A stretch of DNA of 64,000 nt from Stenocarpella maydis (GCA_002270565.1 NQMI01000006.1:454244-518243), one strand, 5' to 3'. Shown: positions 43,619 to 54,644, counted from the first letter of the stretch. Translations and numbers: made by a program. The notes: generated from the sequence alone by a model not told the origin.

Positions 43619-44921
43619 CTAGTCGCGCCACTCGTCGCCGCCCCTCACTTCAGAAGGCACTCTCGAGCTGCCGGAGCCGTCTCCGCCCTCGTCATCCTCG
43701 TCATCAAGGGCCAGGGCCAGCTCATCCGGGTCCTTCATCTTGGCGTCAGGGTCCACCGACTCGCCGTGCGCGCCCAGGATGCCATGCTCCTCCTCACTGA
43801 ACCGGTCGCCGTCGTCGGCGCCGAGAACCCCGTCGTCGGCGCTGACCGAGATGCCCCTCCGGCCCCAGGCGGAGCGCTTTGGGCCGCGCCCGTTGCCGAG
43901 GGCCGGGGCGCCCTCTTCGTCGTCGCCGTCGGCCCCGCCGCCGTGCCCGCCACCGTCGACGTGCTTGCCAAAGATGCGGCGCAGCAGCCAGCTCCGGCGC
44001 ATGTCGTCAGCGTCGACGACGCCGCCGCTGCGGAGCTTGACGCGCTGGCGCGTGTAGTACACCCAGGCGAAGTCGACGTACAGGGCGGTCTGGATCAGGC
44101 CAAAGATGATCTGCACGGGCTTGGGCTTGATGTCCTGCATGTCGAGCTCGCGCGCCAGCCAGTTGAGGACGTAGAGGCCCCGGTACAGGCCCAGCGCGAG
44201 CAGGTAATAGCTGTCGATGACGGTGGGGACCGTGGTCTGGCGCAGGAGAAGGAGCTGCGGGAGGACGCAGACCGACTCGAGGATGTAGGACAGGTTCCAG
44301 AGCCACTGCGAAACGGGGTGAGGACGGTGAGTAAGTAGAGTTTGTTCGGCGGGGGAGAACAAGGGGCCCTGCCGGTGACTTACGTAGAACATGCTCCACT
44401 CGTCCTTGCCCTGGAAGATCAACATGGTGAAAGGCGACAGGAGGAGGGCGCCGAAGAAGCACGCCGCCCCCAGCTTCCAGGCCAGCTCCTTCTCGCGAGT
44501 CCGAGGGAAGACCCACTGCATCAGGCCGATGATGTAGAAGGAGGAGAGAATGTAGAAGATTTTGAATATTATGTTGTACACATATTGGCCGCGGCCAAAG
44601 AGATCGGTGTAGCGGGCGAGGAAGACGACGCAGTAGAGGACTTGGGTGATGAAAGAGACGCCTGTTGATTAAGGTTGGTCAGCACTCTCTGCCTCTCCCG
44701 AGCGTTCGCCTGGAGGCACATGTGAAAGAAGAAGGAATTGTCCGTACCTTCGGCGCTTCGATTGCGGTGTATCGATGTCATGAGGATGAACTTGGACGCC
44801 AGGTGGCAGAAGTCCCCCATGATGCGAAAGAGCTGCGCGCGGACATTTAGCCTTCGGTGCCCTACAGCTAACCTGGTTGCGCCGCCGGGGGGGGGGGTTC
44901 TCTTACATTCCACGCAGTCAT
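43619..44921 (-). CDS. ER lumen protein retaining receptor family (KDEL receptor-like)
   Basis: Seven-helix membrane protein of the Erd2 family, which returns HDEL/KDEL-bearing ER proteins from the Golgi. Four exons: 44921-44907, 44832-44748, 44661-44384 and 44305-43619 (donors GTAAGA, GTACGG and GTAAGT; acceptors GCGCAG, AACAG and TCGCAG), 354 residues. The first exon is only 15 nt (MTAWN). The start then reads LFRIMGDFCHLASKFILM and RNRSAEGVSFITQVLYC, closely matching the family N-terminus (RxxGDxxH, SxxGxSxxTQ). Later stretches NLSYILESVCVLPQL and LGLYRGLYVLNW also match. Unlike the usual proteins of about 215 residues, it carries a C-terminal extension of about 130 residues, rich in Gly and Asp and ending in a highly acidic tract. 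It may be the second, long-tailed Erd2-like paralogue of fungi rather than the main receptor. Confidence 0.88.
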
Positions 44922-45884
44922 TTTGGCTGGATCTTTCTCTTAACGCAGACAAACCAGAAAGAATGACTCTTCGAGGGGGAGGCAGGTGCCCGAAATATGG
45001 CTCTGCGTTCAAGCTGGACTGGGCTGTTGTGAAGTTGGAGCAGTGCCTCTGTCGCCCAAGAGGTGGGCTCGAGGTACACGGTTCAGGGAGTGACGTTCTG
45101 TCCAACAGAGGACTTGTAACAAGCCGCGAGCCTTGCGCTCTCTGCAGTGGGTATGTGGCCCTCGAGAACTCGGGCTAAGGATATGTAGATAGGTAGTCTA
45201 GATGAATGAGAGCCCGCAACTTGCTCCTGAACAGTGTAGCGTATCAGCTGTGGACCAGAGGACGCCACCCAAGCACACGCCTGATCCCTGCTAGCCGGTC
45301 GGGCCACGGCTTTGCTACAGCGCGATGGGCTGGGACGGGCTGTTACTTGGGTACCTAAGCAGGTATAGCTAAGTACCGTAATCAATCGTATACTATGTCG
45401 GGCCATCCATAATATTTGCTTGTTCGATCAGATCATCATCTTTGAGTCATTCACTCACTCCAGGTCATTACTGTCGTTGTTTACGTAGTATAGCCCGCCA
45501 AGATTATTGAAAATGCAACAGCCATCTCTGTTCGCCGAGTCCAAGTATCCAACGCCTAGCAAACGCCAGCTGTACGTAAATGGGTATCAAGATGCTCCCT
45601 GGTGCTCACGAAGTCAACCCAGGAGATATGTGCAGGCAACTCCGGATCCTGCGGATACAAGAAAATGCAACCCGCCAAGATATCCTACTCGCGCCCTTAT
45701 AAATATGCTTACTCTTTCCTGTTTCTCTCCAGGCAGGAATCCGATGTCCCGAGCAATTCATGCTCAAAGCCCCTTGAATCGAGGTTCAAACATACCTTAG
45801 GGTCAGCTCGATCGCGGTGGTTCAGCATTGGCTCACCAAGTCGAGATGCTCTCTGGTGGTCCTGGCGCCTCCACCACGTCCTCT
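44922..45884. other. intergenic, no gene seen
   Basis: Promoter side of the KDEL-receptor-family gene and 3' flank of the LicD-family gene. No RNA gene or repeat recognised. Confidence 0.4.
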
Positions 45885-46813
45885 TCATAGTTCTCCCTCG
45901 ATCATTTTTGGTAACCACTCCATCTTCTCATCGCTGAACTTGTGGCTGGCAGCTGTTAGCATAGGGCAAAATGGGCCGGACTGAGCACTTACCCCTGGTA
46001 CTCTGTGTTCACGAGAGAACGAGGACCGTACTCGGACTCGAGAATCTCCTTGTACAAGAAAGGGATTTTGGCAGGGGAGCCCTCGAATGTTGTGCTGCGA
46101 AGGGGATAGAGGAAGGTATCCTGAAGACCTGTCAGTCTGTATTCTGCTAGATGCCACGCGCAAGCCGTCGTTACCCTGAACTCGTGCCCATCTTTGCAGG
46201 AGAGAATGCCATCGCCTTCAGGATGCGTCAGGTTGTACCTGACAGTGGTTATATCGATGAAGAGACCGGTTGTCGTATCGATCCACCGTGCGTCTATTAC
46301 ATTGAGCTTGTCCGTCTGCTCTCGGTTGACGTAGTTGGGGTTAACCTCCAACATGTAGTCTCGGCCCTCGGGAATGCGCGGTGTCCTGTAATGGAAGACA
46401 CTCATGTTGTGATAGGTGGCAAGGAAGGTGATGCCAGCCTCGGTGACCTGTACATCGGCATCCGTATCCCATGGTAGTATCTTCTTGCCCCACCACCAAC
46501 CGAGCAGCGAGCCGTGCATTAGCCACGTCTCGACGCCAAGGTCCGAGAGGGTGGCCAAGTAGGTCTGCAGGAGGTTCTTCAGGGCGGCCTTCTGCTCAGG
46601 GTAGGGGAGCACCTTGTCGGCAAATCGACCGTCGTAATGAGGATGGAACAGAGACTCGTGGAAATATTTCTCGGGCGGGTCGTCTTGTCTTGCGCTCATA
46701 TCCCTGTGCACCCGTGTCCGTACCTGGGCGAAGTCTGCATCGCCACGAGCAGAAGGGACGGCGCATATTCCCAAGATGAGGGCGCACAGCGGGAGGATCT
46801 TGGTGAGCTGCAT
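45885..46813 (-). CDS. LicD-family (MNN4-like) phosphotransferase
   Basis: LicD/fukutin-type protein. Family members transfer phospho-sugar or phosphocholine groups; in fungi the MNN4 group regulates or performs mannosylphosphate addition to glycans in the Golgi. Three exons: 46813-46175, 46120-45993 and 45945-45885 (donors GTAACG and GTAAGT; acceptors CTTCAG and TGCCAG), 275 residues. N-terminal signal peptide or anchor about 1-23. The defining LicD motif is at about 100-121: HGSLLGWWWG followed by WDTDADV, where the Asp residues bind metal. Later conserved parts include NVIDARWID, the RDT junction, TFEG and the C-terminal KEILESEYG. The last exon is only 61 nt (HKFSDEKMEWLPK). Shorter than yeast Mnn4, which has an additional lysine/glutamate repeat tail. 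Confidence 0.87.
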
Positions 46814-47034
46814 GGTTGGAGGGATATGTGCCAGTATGCAGGTTGTCAAGGACTCAGCGGCGAAAGAGGAGCGTGGTCATGTATGGTTAAAGAGACAGGT
46901 AGGCGATGTGCCCCGTTAGAGCAGGCAGGAGTCTCGGGGAGTATCTGGGCTGACGACAGCCGGTGCTGTCGTACGGCCTTCTGTGATGCAGAGTCCAATG
47001 TATCGGCAGTGAACCCCAAGAGACCACAGTAGTA

Positions 47035-47044
47035 TACCTAGGTA
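47035..47044. other. palindrome TACCTAGGTA, copy 4
   Basis: Perfect copy about 220 bp upstream of the LicD-family start codon. Confidence 0.6.
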
Positions 47045-47160
47045 ATACACGACCACGAGATTGGTGTGTTTAAGGGTCGTAGTTGACCTCAAGCAGACGG
47101 CGAGTGCAGTTGGTAGGGGGCATGCAGGGAGGGAAAGCGGGCACGCGATGACTTGCCCTC

Positions 47161-47186
47161 ACACACACACATACGCACACACACAT
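47161..47186 (+). repeat. AC-rich dinucleotide run
   Basis: Interrupted (AC)n run, intergenic. Confidence 0.6.
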
Positions 47187-47219
47187 ATAAGATGGGCAGG
47201 TGGTTGTCGAGATGATTAA

Positions 47220-47263
47220 GAAAAAAGAAAAAAGAAAAAAGAAAAAAGAAAAAAGAAAAAAAA
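47220..47263 (+). repeat. (GAAAAAA)n purine repeat
   Basis: About six heptamer units of one G and six A, all purine on the plus strand. Intergenic. Confidence 0.8.
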
Positions 47264-48011
47264 AGGAGCCAGGCCCTCGTGTCGCCTGGGCAAGAGGGAG
47301 GTATGTTGGGGCATATTGCAGTGCGCAATGTCCCTCCGACTCCTGCATGCAGATCAGGAGCACGCGACACCTCAGCGAACCCTGACGTTGACGGCCGTTG
47401 AGAGGAGACAGGGGGGAGGAGAACAAAAGTCTTGGGTGCAAGGCATGACGACGCAGCTTCGGGAATCTCCTCCCACTTGCCGCATGGACCACCGACTCCG
47501 ACTCTGTCTGGAGCGCCAAGGCCGCGTCAGCTCCGGCTCGGGCGCAGTAGTGGCCATGGGCGTCGAACCCAACATGGGGACCTCCAATGCTACCATACCC
47601 ACACCATCCTCCTCGGTGGACCAAGTTCTTGCAAGTCTATGTACCGAGTATACACACGACGGGACAACTACTCGGGGGCCAGACTGCCCGAGGTCCTTTT
47701 CCTTGGATCTTGGGAACCTGGTTGCTTGCCGCTGTCGTGTGTGTTGATTCCCGTGCAGCCATAGAAAGGAGAAATGTAACACCGGTGGGGTAGACAGGTC
47801 AAATTTACTGTGCCTTGCCTAACTACCTAACCCAGGTGGTGTAAGCTGAGTGCCGCAGGGTTAGACCCTAAGACGTCACGTCACATTCAAGCCCCAATCC
47901 GCTCGCGACGCGGTCGGCGCGTCCCCCCCAATGCGGGCGCAACCACATAAACCAAGCACACCCTTCGATCTAAACGACAGACCAGTCGCACGTCGCCCAG
48001 CTGCGTATCCC

Positions 48012-48017
48012 ACGCGT
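48012..48017. promoter_or_regulatory. ACGCGT (MCB-like) upstream of AME1
   Basis: Hexamer identical to the MluI cell-cycle box bound by MBF in yeasts, 82 bp ahead of the AME1 start codon. A second one lies ahead of SPC7. The hexamer also occurs by chance elsewhere in the window, so function is only suggested. Confidence 0.35.
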
Positions 48018-48098
48018 GGCCCAACAGGCGAGCTCACGAATCACATGGCGGAAGCCCCGATTTGCGACTACTGTATCTTTTCCTGAGATTGGCGCAGC

Positions 48099-50197
48099 AT
48101 GGAACTTAGTGAGTCTGCTCTGTGGGCACCCATGTTGCGATGCGCACGGCTGATTAATGGTTGTAGCTCGAGAGGAACGTATGCGATCGCGCCTGCGCGG
48201 TGCTGCGTAAGTAGTAGTAGCCCCAGAAGCTGGACCCTATTCAGTAGCCAGGTGCTGACTGGTTACAATTCAGCCGTCACCAGGTCCAGGACGCAGACTT
48301 CGGCGACCTGTTCACCATTCCCATCATCGCACCTAATACAGAAGCACAACCAGAGCGAGATCCCGAACCTGGAACCTCAGAATCCGCAGCCCCATTGTCG
48401 AAGCCAGCAGCTCCATCACCAATACCGCCAGTAACCCAGCATGTCAGCCCAAATACGTCGGCAAAGAGGCGCCGGCTGGACGCTCAAGGCACTGCAGCTT
48501 CCGTCCCACAATCATATCCACCAGCCCAGTCTCAGAGGCAGTCAGGCTCCGCAACCCGGCCATCGCAGCGACTCTCTCAATCTCCTACCAACAGAGACCC
48601 TTACGACATTGTGAATGCTCCCGCCCCTGCGGACGAACCTGAACACCCCCCGAAATCCACACCGCCAAAGCGTACCTCAGCCGGCCGCGCACCGGGCAGT
48701 ATATCTGCAGCTCCGCTTTCATCAGCGCGGACCGTTCTGTCCCAATCTTCTCCACTCTCCATAGTCCAGCATGCTGAGGAGGTAGGCGAAAGCCCGGTTG
48801 ACCAGCCTGGAAGCGGGCAACGGAGGAGGGTACGGCCCGTCCAGGCCGTGACATCCAGCGCGCTGCTGCAATCAGCTCTACGGGCTGACGACTACGATGC
48901 CCTCGAAGGCATGATGCCATCCTCGTCGCCTCTGACTCGAAAGTCGAGGAAGAGTATCGCAGCGACGATTGTCTCGGCGCCATCAGCACGAACGAGCCTA
49001 CGGAGGAGTTCTCGGCTGTCTGGCAGTAGCGGTGATGGAGTTAATGAGCTCTCATCGGACGTCCTGGCACCCGCTGAAGATATCAGTCCTTCGAAAGCGC
49101 AGACCAGTCGCCTGCTGCCAGAAGCCGAACCTGAAGAAGTCGACGAGAGCGTCGTTGAACCGCCTGCAGCAGAAGACGATCTGGAGGCTGAGGAGGCGCA
49201 GGAGTTCGATGACAGAGAAGCTGCGCGTCAACTCGGGAGGAAGCGCCAACGGAGAAGCAAAGAAGTTAAATCGCTGGAACCTGCGCCTGAGGACGCCACA
49301 GACGAGCCAAGTCCAAAACGGCTTCGCACAATCCCCATCCAAAGAGTGAAGAATAGGTCTCCGACAAGGCAAAATCAGCCGAGAGCGCCGCGGGCGAAAC
49401 CGAAAAAAAAGAAAATAGCACCGGGCAAGAAGAGTGGAGATGCCACAGAGCAACCCATCTCGGTGAAGATACAGCGATTTACCAAGCCAAGGCGTCTTGA
49501 CGAAGATGACCCTGAAGCGGATGACATCCTTACTTCAGAGATACCATTTGCAAACCGGGGTGGCGTCAATGCTGTGGATGTCCTGGCCCGGATTTGCGAA
49601 GAGCTCATCAGTGCTAGTCTGCAGAAATTGCACGACAACTTGGACAATGCCCAGGACGCTGCAACAAAGAAGGAACTCCGGGTAAAACTCAGGGCCCTGG
49701 AGGCTTTCCAAGAGGAGCTGAGAACCCGTTTCCTGGAACACACCATCGCCCTCGATACGCTGTACGCGCTGAAGAAGCGCGTCCGCGAAGCGCAAAAGAA
49801 CAAGCTGCAGTTGCGGGAGAGGATCATCCAGATACGGGCTGAGAGGGAGCAGGTCGCCCTGCGCATGGACGCCGTCAGGATGAAGCACGAGGAAGACGGC
49901 AAGGAGGCTTTGGTACGTCTCACCTCCGGTTCTGCAGATATCACCTCACTAACATGTTGAGAGCAGCACAACATCAAGTTATCAGCGACGATGCACGACA
50001 TTGACCTTGCGATTGAGCAGGGAAGGGCCGCTCGCGAGCTTTCATCCAAAGACCAGAAAACGGCAGACCTTGCGAATCTGGAGTTGCTCGTCGACAGGGT
50101 CAGGGAGCAGGCCTGTAGCTATTACCCCGGTGGGGGAAATCTAAGCCATATCAAGAGCTTCAATGCTTTCTTGGAGAGGGCTGCTGCGATGTTATAG
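48099..50197 (+). CDS. AME1: inner kinetochore subunit Ame1 (CENP-U)
   Basis: Subunit of the COMA/CCAN inner kinetochore complex that connects centromeric nucleosomes to the Mis12 complex. Four exons: 48099-48108 (10 nt), 48167-48206 (40 nt), 48274-49912 and 49967-50197 (donors GTGAGT, GTAAGT and GTACGT; acceptors TTGTAG, ATTCAG and GAGCAG), 639 residues. The start, MELTREERMRSRLRGAARHQ then DADFGDLF, matches the conserved Ame1 N-terminal motif (RLRG then acidic/Phe) used to bind the Mis12/Mtw1 complex. The centre is disordered, with basic AT-hook-like patches (PRAPRAKPKKKK). The C-terminal 220 residues are a coiled coil (RALEAFQEELRTRFLEH, QLRERIIQIRAEREQVALRM) ending SFNAFLERAAAML. A gene model begun at the first long exon would lack the Mis12-binding end. 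Confidence 0.88.
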
Positions 50198-51457
50198 AGC
50201 AGGCATGATAACAAGGAGCAATCGCCGATAGTGGTCGTATTTGGTTCTTTGCACCCCAGATCCGAGTTGTTGGCCAAGACAGCACGTCGGTATCGCATCA
50301 GTCCTTATCCTCATCCTCCAACCGGAGCCGAGCAACGGAGCATTTCTATCACAAGACTGGTCACCTATTGAGAGCATAGTTGAATGCCACTGCATGTAGA
50401 CAATAGGTCGCAACTATGATATGGCCCAGGACAGATCAGGAATGGCTCATGCCAGTATCATCTTGACTGAAAAGCCGTCGGCTGACAAACTTTGTAAGGC
50501 TGGAGTTCTGGATACCGGCACGCTATCCGTCCTGTTGTCTTGCGGGCCACAGCGTACATATATGTAAATCTATGCCCTCCTGGTCCAGCTCGGCCCCGTC
50601 AAGGACGAAGACTTGAGAGTGCGCAGCCCCAACTTCTCATACAGTGGGCGCCTGCTATGTTTGACTGCAGGTATAGTTCAACATCGCGTTCATCCGCTCT
50701 CCCAGTGCCCCATCGCAACAGCGAACTAACCGCACCTCGGCATCGATCATAATGCGAGGCCACAGTCATGCCAAGTACTGCGTGCCCCTCGTTCATTCGA
50801 TATCAGTTAAGACGCCTTTACAACACACGGCTTGAGACGGCCCGGACACTGTAGTGCATTACTGTACCAGATTCATAGGCGGTCCGGGAAGGCGGAGAGA
50901 TGGCGATGATGATCATTTTACTAGCCGTTCTCATGCTCTCGATGTCGAGTAGATTCGGAATGAGTCAAGTTTTTGTTAATTATTTATGCTCTGTCTTACG
51001 GAGCCTTCGTATGGAGGTGGGAGACCTGGGAGGAGACGAGTCGTGTTTCCAATGCTCCATTATTCCTTCATTCTGAAATCACATACAGTCTCCTAACTAT
51101 GTTTAGTATTTGCTTCAAGAGATAAGAGCGAGTTGTTGAAAGAAAGGTGCTTGGTGGTGATGCCGTCTGACACCACATGGCTTGTTAGCATGACCAATGA
51201 TGATATCATATATCATTCCCTCTGAACATGCCGTCTGGCCGCTGGTCACGACCAGACAATTTCGACCAACCCCACTGCGAAACACTTCGATGATCAACTT
51301 ACGGGGGCTGGACGAGTTCCGGCGTGTCATACTCATCAGAAAGCAAAATAACACATTACCACTCCCCCGATTCAGGAGCACTCGTCTCAGCCAATTCCTG
51401 CTCCTGCCCGCACCGCTTGTCAGTACCAACTCAAACCCCAAGCACAAATCCACCACG
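50198..51457. other. intergenic, no gene seen
   Basis: Between AME1 and the small Cys-motif gene, both plus strand. No repeats or RNA genes recognised. Confidence 0.4.
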
Positions 51458-52381
51458 ATGAGTTGGATGGACAGCTGGTCAAGGCCTTCCAAGCACCAGG
51501 CTGTTCCCGCACCTTTCTATCTGCTCTCCGGAGGTGACGCAACTCCTTATTGCCACTCGTGCGGCCGAGTAATCAATCCACGGCGAAAGGGGCAGCCGTC
51601 GGTAAAGGACGGCGCGGAGAGCAAAACCCCAGTTAAATACTGCTCAGCCAACTGCCGGATTCGCAAGCCGGGCAGGGTTGACCGCGAGATTGAGGCAGCT
51701 TTTGTTCGGTTTCTGCAGGGCGAGGAAAAGGCCTCGTCACTCGATGAGGGCAGCAAGCGGGCACAGAAGTCGAAGAAGGGCGGCGGCGGGAGGCGGGCAA
51801 AAGGTGAACAGAGGCTGCTGATATCATGCGATGACGTTGAGAAGGCTGTCTTTGAGCCGACTGACGCTCAAGGCCACACCTCCGGCTCTGGCTCAGAGGA
51901 CAGCCATGGGGATGTAGGCGAGGGTGAGAGAGGTGTTACTCGAGGAACAGCCCCTGAGACGACATCTTTAGAGCCTCGTGGAATGGTTTACAATTCTGGG
52001 ACTGTCACTGACCAGGCAGAGAAAGCCGAACCCTACATAGACGGGGATATCCTGGCCCGCTTGTCTGTCCGCAGCGGCACGCGGATACGGCTGCCTCAGT
52101 CTACATCGGAAGTCAACGGTAGTGTGGGTGGCGAGAAGGGCCGAGCGGAGAGAAAAAACGAAACGGACGAGATGCTGGAGAAGCGCAGGCAAGGCCAGAA
52201 GAAGGCACGGCAGAGAGAGATGGTCAGATGTGCAGCAAGGCGCGCCGTCGTGTTCGGCCTTGTCGTTGGCCATGGGCAAGGGGATGGGGAAGATAGGAGG
52301 AAGTGCGAGGCCGTCATGAATGGCAAGGTCGTCGAGCCCTCGTTTGCCAAGGGATCTTGGAGTATTCGCTGGAGAGAGTGA
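51458..52381 (+). CDS. uncharacterised protein with CX2C/CX3C zinc-type motif
   Basis: Single-exon protein of 307 residues from the ATG at 51458. Residues 31-66 hold two Cys pairs, CHSCG (32, 35) and CSANC (62, 66), separated by 26 residues, with basic residues after each (NPRRKG and RIRKPGRVDREIE). This looks like a small zinc ribbon or treble clef. I recognise similar proteins only as unnamed fungal proteins. The rest is charged and low-complexity: a KSKKGGGGRRAKG patch, an acidic middle, GDILARLSVRSGTRIRLPQ, then an Arg/Lys-rich helix (EKRRQGQKKARQREMVRCAARRAVVFGLV) and a closing basic segment. Composition suggests a nuclear or ribonucleoprotein setting, but that is a guess. Confidence 0.7.
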   Translation: MSWMDSWSRPSKHQAVPAPFYLLSGGDATPYCHSCGRVINPRRKGQPSVKDGAESKTPVKYCSANCRIRKPGRVDREIEAAFVRFLQGEEKASSLDEGSKRAQKSKKGGGGRRAKGEQRLLISCDDVEKAVFEPTDAQGHTSGSGSEDSHGDVGEGERGVTRGTAPETTSLEPRGMVYNSGTVTDQAEKAEPYIDGDILARLSVRSGTRIRLPQSTSEVNGSVGGEKGRAERKNETDEMLEKRRQGQKKARQREMVRCAARRAVVFGLVVGHGQGDGEDRRKCEAVMNGKVVEPSFAKGSWSIRWRE

Positions 52382-52749
52382 AAGGGCATAAACAACTATA
52401 CCGACCTCGACTGGTCCTTGCCAAACAGAATAGTGGCAATTACTGGCCAGGCTCGCCGTGCTCGTTCCCAAGATGCCCTGTGAGCAGCAACTGATAGAAC
52501 TTGGGCGAAAGGCTGTCGTTATCTTTGGCCTTGAGAACTGCGCACGCATCTCGCTCCACGGTCCCTGGAGCCGGCCGTAAAAAGGAGATAGCCACGTTGA
52601 GTATGCTCCAGCACATGGTTGTCCTGGACACCAACCAACACGATACCAATGATAGAATCCCTCAGCCGTAGCCCTCTGTAAATGCCATCCAGCGCCACAT
52701 TACGCCCACGGATGTGGGGGCCACCCTTCACATTCTGACTGCGGAAACC
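52382..52749. other. convergent 3' flanks, no gene seen
   Basis: Short spacer between two convergent genes. Nothing recognised. Confidence 0.4.
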
Positions 52750-53767
52750 TCAATTCTTCTTATCTGACGTCGAGTTAGGGGTGCCCAATATTGCCGCCAC
52801 CTTGTCCTTGAATGTCTCCTCGCCCCTGGCCTTGCGAGCTTGTCTCTCGGCCTCCTGCTCCTTCCACAGCTCTCTTACCTTGCCCACCATGGCCTCCTTG
52901 GACCTGAGCTCGGCTTGAATGGCAGCTGCTTCGGCCTCGCGTTCCTTCTCGTCGACCTTTGCGAGGGCGTCCTGGTACCTCTTCTTTGCCTCCTCGCTCA
53001 TGTTTGCGATGCGGTCATCGTCGACCTTGGGCACAAACGGCTCGAACTTTGGCTCGGGCAGGCCCTCCGCCCTCGCCTTTTCGACAGCAGCCTCTTGCTC
53101 GAGCATCTGGTGATAGAGCTTGTCTGCATGCATTTGTATTCTCTCGTCCACCTCGGGCGAGCGGTCAACGGCATTGATATAGCCGAGGGCCTTGAGGAGT
53201 CTCTGTTAAAGATATGATTAGCATTACAAACCACACAGGGAAGCTACGCTGAGAGCAATCAGAACATACCGACTGCATGTTATAACACCTCTCGAACTTC
53301 CGCACTTCGTCCCTACACATGGTCATGCGTGCCTTGAGCGATCCGCTCTTCATGCAGTTGTTCCAGTCGAGCTGCTCCTCGGAACAGTTCTCGAGGGCTG
53401 CCTGCCCGATGGCTGCCTTCCTGCTCTTGAATGAATCCAATACATCCTGCAGCTTCTCTTGGTCTGACTTGGTCTCGCTCTCGACCTGCCCGAGCGGCTT
53501 ATACGTCTTCCACAGGTGCGCATAGCGACCATCCTGGTAAAGCGACTCTTTCGGTACTGGTCTGGACTCGGCTTCGCCTTTTGCTGTCTGGTTGCTGGTT
53601 GCGCGCGGTTCCCCTTTTACCGCTTGCTGACCTTGGCCATCCTGCTTAGGTTTGCCGCCATCGTATTTGACGGGCAATTCCTTGCGCAGGAATTCCTGGA
53701 CTTTGGGATCAAGGTCTTGCAAAGGGTCGTCACTCCTCCTGCCCCATACAGAGTCAAGCCAGCCCAT
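52750..53767 (-). CDS. twin CX9C (CHCH-type) protein with charged C-terminal coil
   Basis: Two exons: 53767-53270 and 53202-52750 (donor GTATGT, acceptor TAACAG, phase 0), 316 residues. Cys128, Cys138, Cys151 and Cys161 form two exact CX9C pairs (CSEEQLDWNNC and CRDEVRKFERC), the hallmark of CHCH proteins that are oxidised by Mia40 and retained in the mitochondrial intermembrane space. There is no N-terminal presequence (MGWLDSVWG), as expected for that import route. The upstream region has the conserved-looking phrase YQDGRYAHLWKTYKPL. After the CHCH unit, a helix (about 167-200) and a long Glu/Lys/Ala coiled coil (about 200-300) follow, much longer than typical CX9C assembly factors. It is a fungal family I know only as uncharacterised. 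Confidence 0.8.
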
Positions 53768-54644
53768 CTCGCTCGTTAATCCTTAGTCGTCAAGACAAGT
53801 CCGCTATGCATGGCCTGGATGTCGCCTGGGAGGAAAAGATGTCGGCAGCGAACTCGGCAAAATCGAGCCCCGGCCAACAAGCTCCTAGTTAGAGCAGGGA
53901 TGAAGTTTGACTGAGTGGGTTCAATAGTGGACCAATCACGTGCATTCACTTATTTCATCCAGGTATGTTACTGGAAAACGAGACGTTGGGTCAATGCTGA
54001 TTTCTAGGGACATTTGGTTCCAAAGCGAGGTTAATCGCTAATTTGATAGTGTTGTAAAAGCATTCATCATAAATCTGACATGTGCCGCACCCGATGGATA
54101 CCCACAAGGGATGGGGAGAGCGCCAACAATTCGAGCCACCGTGGAAAAAAGGTACGCTGGACTATTGGCAGGTTTGGATTTCTGTGCTTTGACCATGGAG
54201 CAGGCCTCTCATTCCTGCATTCCTACAATCTTGGACGTGACTGCACCCATTCATAGAGGTGCCCGCCGGCCAAGTCCACGTCGCCAGCATTTCCGCATGA
54301 GAAAACGCTCAACCCAAGCATATTCGGCGCACCATGACTGGAACCTCGTTCCTTGGACGCTTCACACGGGTAATAGGTTTCGTTCGTGTTTTAGACCTTT
54401 TTCTTCATTGATGGAGATCTCGATTCCGCTGGTCGTCGACAGTATCACACATAGCCTCGCGTGCCCGTTCGTCGTCAAGAGGCCTGGGTATGCCGAATTC
54501 GTTTTGATTCCAAACTGCACTAAAGGCATCCTCGTGTCCTTTCGCAGTTCGCCCTTGATCCGCCATCCATTTCTTTGGAAAAAAAAAACCATCAAGCAAG
54601 CGACGCCAGAAATGCCAAAGGAGATCCCACTCGTTCGACCCTTT
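53768..54644. other. intergenic, no gene seen
   Basis: Between the CX9C gene promoter and the 3' end of the uS17 gene. An open plus-strand frame across 54111-55022 is a shadow of the ribosomal protein gene on the other strand. Confidence 0.45.

Larger units (their letters stand above)
46814..48098. other. intergenic with microsatellites; AME1 promoter
   Basis: No gene supported. Contains a palindrome copy (47035-47044), an AC-rich run (47161-47186), a purine heptamer repeat (47220-47263) and, near the AME1 start, an ACGCGT hexamer. Confidence 0.45.

Noticed and set aside
43472..44338. 288-codon plus-strand open frame rich in Ala and Val
   Set aside because: It is the antisense shadow of the KDEL-receptor-family C-terminal exon, which has clear homology.
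44886..44897. G-run as possible quadruplex element
   Set aside because: A single homopolymer run inside the first intron of the KDEL-receptor-family gene, without the four spaced tracts needed.
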